DNA of 8,604 nucleotides from contig NZ_DATGQG010000117.1 in the NCBI RefSeq assembly GCF_035304305.1, positions 1-8,604 of the forward strand, given 5' to 3'. Made by a program: the position numbers and the translations under genes. Shown here piece after piece: positions 5,670 to 8,604 of the stretch; position 1 is the stretch's first letter, and the number at the start of each line of letters is the position of its first letter. The stretch is from Ferrovibrio sp035304305 (lineage in GTDB: Bacteria > Pseudomonadota > Alphaproteobacteria > Ferrovibrionales > Ferrovibrionaceae). The notes beneath the pieces are model-generated. The model had not been told where the DNA came from and did not search any database. It saw only the letters and a list, made by a program, of their open reading frames with translations.

Positions 5670-6031
5670 GCAGGAAGAAAGCGATCGTTTCGATCACTGC
5701 CGGAAAGATCACGGCCGCAGACATCCGGCGCGATTTCCTCAAGGCGATGAAGCGCGCCGAGGCAGGCGATCTCACACCGGAATACCGGCTGCAGTTCGAG
5801 AGCTGGGAATCGCTGGTGCAGACGCTGACACCGAAGCGACTGGAACTCATCCGCTATGTACGCAAGCATCCCGTTCGCAGGGTGACGGAACTGGCGCGCG
5901 GACTGAAGCGCGATTACCGCAATGTGCACAGCGATGTGGCGGCCCTGTCGGAGGCCGGTCTTCTGGAGAAGACCGAACAGGGTTTCCGCGCACCGTTCGA
6001 TCGTATAGCGACCGAGATCACGCTGAACTAA
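5666..6031 (+). CDS. TumA-type winged-helix antitoxin (HVO_A0114-like DNA-binding protein)
   Basis: A 121-residue protein, the expected DNA-binding partner of the toxin. Residues 1-50 are basic and then helical (TAADIRRDFLKAMKRAEAG), probably the toxin-contacting part. Residues 55-112 form a winged helix-turn-helix: LTPKRLELIRYVRKHPV, then TELARGLKRDYRNVHSDVAAL as helix-turn-recognition helix, then EAGLLEKTEQGFRAP as the wing. This pattern (LTPxRxELI..., LAxxLxRDYxNVHxDVxxL, GLL) is that of the HVO_A0114 family regularly found beside TumE-like toxins. It starts inside the toxin stop (ATGA) with a strong ribosome-binding site, so the two are co-translated. It should bind the doubled operator at 5331-5380; that is inferred. 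The gene ends cleanly with TAA, and no further gene follows in the operon. Confidence 0.8.
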   Translation: MSRKKAIVSITAGKITAADIRRDFLKAMKRAEAGDLTPEYRLQFESWESLVQTLTPKRLELIRYVRKHPVRRVTELARGLKRDYRNVHSDVAALSEAGLLEKTEQGFRAPFDRIATEITLN

Positions 6032-6091
6032 TCGCCTGCGTTACCCCGCCGCGGAAAGCTGCCCCCCTTTTCGCATTCGCCTGCCTGAGAC

Positions 6092-6110
6092 CCTCGGGTC
6101 CAGCCCGAGG
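6092..6110. repeat. Hairpin CCTCGGG-N5-CCCGAGG, dispersed-repeat type
   Basis: A perfect seven-pair stem with a five-base loop lies in the 203-base gap between the antitoxin and the dehydrogenase. It is followed by CTGACGATCT; a similar tail, GTGACGATCT, occurs at 3271-3280 next to the other intergenic hairpins. The pattern is like alphaproteobacterial dispersed palindromic elements. With no T-run it is a poor terminator, though it may still end antitoxin transcripts. Confidence 0.5.
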
Positions 6111-6155
6111 CTGACGATCTGATTCGGACCGCAGGCCACTAAAAGCGGCCCGTTC

Positions 6156-6169
6156 TTGAGCTGGATCAG
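6156..6169 (+). promoter_or_regulatory. FNR/FixK-like box before the dehydrogenase
   Basis: TTGAGCTGGATCAG matches the FNR/FixK consensus TTGAT-N4-ATCAA at eight of ten defined positions. Its centre (6162.5) is about 42.5 bases before the start predicted from TAGACT at 6193-6198, the place where class II activators of the CRP/FNR family sit. No -35 hexamer is found at the normal distance, as expected of an activator-dependent promoter. Confidence 0.42.
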
Positions 6170-6192
6170 CCTCCCTGCCCCCGCGCCGGTGC

Positions 6193-6198
6193 TAGACT
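6193..6198 (+). promoter_or_regulatory. Candidate -10 element of the dehydrogenase promoter
   Basis: TAGACT matches TATAAT at four of six positions. The implied start near 6205 gives a 30-base leader containing the ribosome-binding site at 6223-6228. Support comes mainly from its spacing to the FNR/FixK-like box. Confidence 0.35.
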
Positions 6199-6234
6199 TC
6201 GACCATCGGTTCCATCCAGCACAGGAGAACGGCA

Positions 6235-6999
6235 ATGGGTCGTGTCGAAGGCAAGGTCGTGATCGTCACCGGCGGGGCCGTCGGGCTCGGCGAGGCGATG
6301 GCGCGGATGATGGCGCGCGAGGGCGCCAAGGTCGCCGTCGCCGATATACAGGATACACAGGGCGAGGCGCTGGCCCGCGCGCTGCCCGGCGCGATGTACC
6401 TGCATCTCGACGTGTCGCGCGAGGCGGAGTGGGAAAGCGCGATGCAGCGCGTGCGCGAGGCCTACGGCCGGGTGGACGTGGTGATCAACAATGCCGGCAT
6501 CGCCATCAGCGGTCCGCCCGAGGAGCAGACGCTGGAAGAGTGGCGCCGGCTGATGAGCGTCAATCTCGACGGCGTGTTCCTCGGCACCAAGCATGCGATC
6601 CGCGCCATGAAGCAGAACCAGCCGCGCGGCGGCTCGATCATCAACCTCTCCTCCATCGAGGGGCTGGTGGGCGACCCCGAACTCGGCGCCTACAACGCCT
6701 CGAAAGGCGGCGTGCGGCTCTACACCAAGTCGGTCGCGCTCTACTGCGCGCGCGAGCGCCTCGGCATCCGGGTCAACTCGATCCATCCCGGCTATATCTG
6801 GACGCCGATGGTGGAGGCGCATCTCGCCCGCCAGGGCGACGTCGCCGCCGGGCGCAAGGCGCTGGACGCGATGCACCCGATCGGCCATGTCGGCGAGCCC
6901 GACGACATCGCCTATGGCGCGCTCTACCTCGCCTCGGACGAGTCGAAATTCGTCACCGGCGCCGAACTGGTGATCGACGGCGGCTATACCGCGCAGTAG
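6235..6999 (+). CDS. NAD-dependent short-chain dehydrogenase/reductase
   Basis: A classical SDR of 254 residues that would interconvert a secondary alcohol and a ketone in the cytosol. The Rossmann motif TGGAVGLG is at 12-19. Asp37 in VAVADI, at the end of the second strand, favours NAD over NADP. NNAG is at 85-88, and the active site has Asn110, Ser140 (in NLSSIEG), Tyr153 and Lys157 (YNASK). HPGYIWTPM (184-192) and IDGGYTAQ at the C-terminus complete the fold. The ends (MGRVEGKVVIVTGGA and the final DGGY) and SSIEGLVG resemble cyclopentanol dehydrogenase-type enzymes, but the substrate is not predictable; 3-oxoacyl-ACP reductase is unlikely, as there is no fatty-acid gene nearby. ATG 6235 follows AGGAGA (6223-6228) with good spacing. 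It is monocistronic, convergent with ftsH, and possibly under FNR/FixK control. Confidence 0.92.
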   Translation: MGRVEGKVVIVTGGAVGLGEAMARMMAREGAKVAVADIQDTQGEALARALPGAMYLHLDVSREAEWESAMQRVREAYGRVDVVINNAGIAISGPPEEQTLEEWRRLMSVNLDGVFLGTKHAIRAMKQNQPRGGSIINLSSIEGLVGDPELGAYNASKGGVRLYTKSVALYCARERLGIRVNSIHPGYIWTPMVEAHLARQGDVAAGRKALDAMHPIGHVGEPDDIAYGALYLASDESKFVTGAELVIDGGYTAQ

Positions 7000-7039
7000 C
7001 GCGGGGCGGGAGCGCGAACGCGAACGGCCCGCAACGAAA

Positions 7040-7063
7040 AAGCCCGGCATCGCTGCCGGGCTT
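7040..7063 (-). terminator. Intrinsic terminator of ftsH, possibly bidirectional
   Basis: AAGCCCGGCA and TGCCGGGCTT form a perfect ten-pair stem with a TCGC loop. On the minus strand the stem ends in a run of five T (7041-7037), a strong intrinsic terminator for ftsH, whose stop is at 7130-7132. On the plus strand the tail is TTCTGTCTGTCTG, weaker but perhaps adequate for the dehydrogenase ending at 6999. Confidence 0.88.
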
Positions 7064-7091
7064 CTGTCTGTCTGATGCTGACCGCGAGGCT

Positions 7092-7106
7092 CCGGACCAG
7101 GTCCGG
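7092..7106. repeat. Palindrome CCGGACC-A-GGTCCGG downstream of ftsH
   Basis: A perfect seven-base inverted repeat around a single A lies between the ftsH stop and its terminator. With a one-base loop it is a poor RNA hairpin and could instead be a protein site or a dispersed palindromic element. The nine-base word CGCTCAAGC also occurs twice beside the ftsH stop, at 7114 and 7127. Confidence 0.4.
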
Positions 7107-7129
7107 GGACAGGCGCTCAAGCGGGCCGC

Positions 7130-8602
<1,473 letters not shown>

Positions 8603-8604
8603 GC

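Overview
The window reads as chromosomal DNA of a GC-rich alphaproteobacterium, most likely in or near the Rhodospirillales. I infer this from the protein flavour, the codon use and the ftsH/folP/glmM/thiD gene set, not from a database match. Five of the eight genes are recognisable housekeeping or transport genes. Both ends are cut: the permease at the left lacks its N-terminal half, and ftsH at the right lacks its N-terminal membrane region.

Layout. 3-914 (+) is the C-terminal part of an L-lactate permease (LctP) family carrier. It ends tail-to-tail on thiD, and the two stop codons share the bases CTAG. 911-4219 (-) is a metabolic block transcribed right to left: folP (dihydropteroate synthase), a 238-base gap with REP-like hairpins and a possible promoter, glmM (phosphoglucosamine mutase), and thiD (HMP/HMP-P kinase), which overlaps the end of glmM. 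4220-4588 is a non-coding divergent region holding a degenerate 10-bp tandem array and a pair of 19-bp-spaced near-palindromes. 4589-6999 (+) is an accessory segment: a LysE/RhtB-type exporter, an AT-rich regulatory region, a TumE/TumA-type toxin-antitoxin pair, and a short-chain dehydrogenase. 7130-8602 (-) is ftsH, with a strong intrinsic terminator behind it.

How it fits together. ftsH, folP and glmM are adjacent and co-oriented in many proteobacteria, including E. coli. Here ftsH and folP keep the same orientation but are separated by about 2.9 kb of oppositely oriented accessory genes, so this looks like an insertion into an old gene cluster. Three regulatory regions stand out. The toxin-antitoxin promoter carries two copies of one operator (TATGG-N9-CCATA), one over the -35 and one over the -10 and start codon, and appears to give a leaderless toxin mRNA. 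The dehydrogenase has an FNR/FixK-like box placed about 42 bases before the predicted transcription start, which suggests low-oxygen control. The folP-lysE intergenic region holds the 10-bp repeat array. I see no CRISPR array, tRNA, rRNA, transposase or clear attachment site. The nearest thing to an unusual system is the TumE/TumA module with its doubled operator; the family itself is known.
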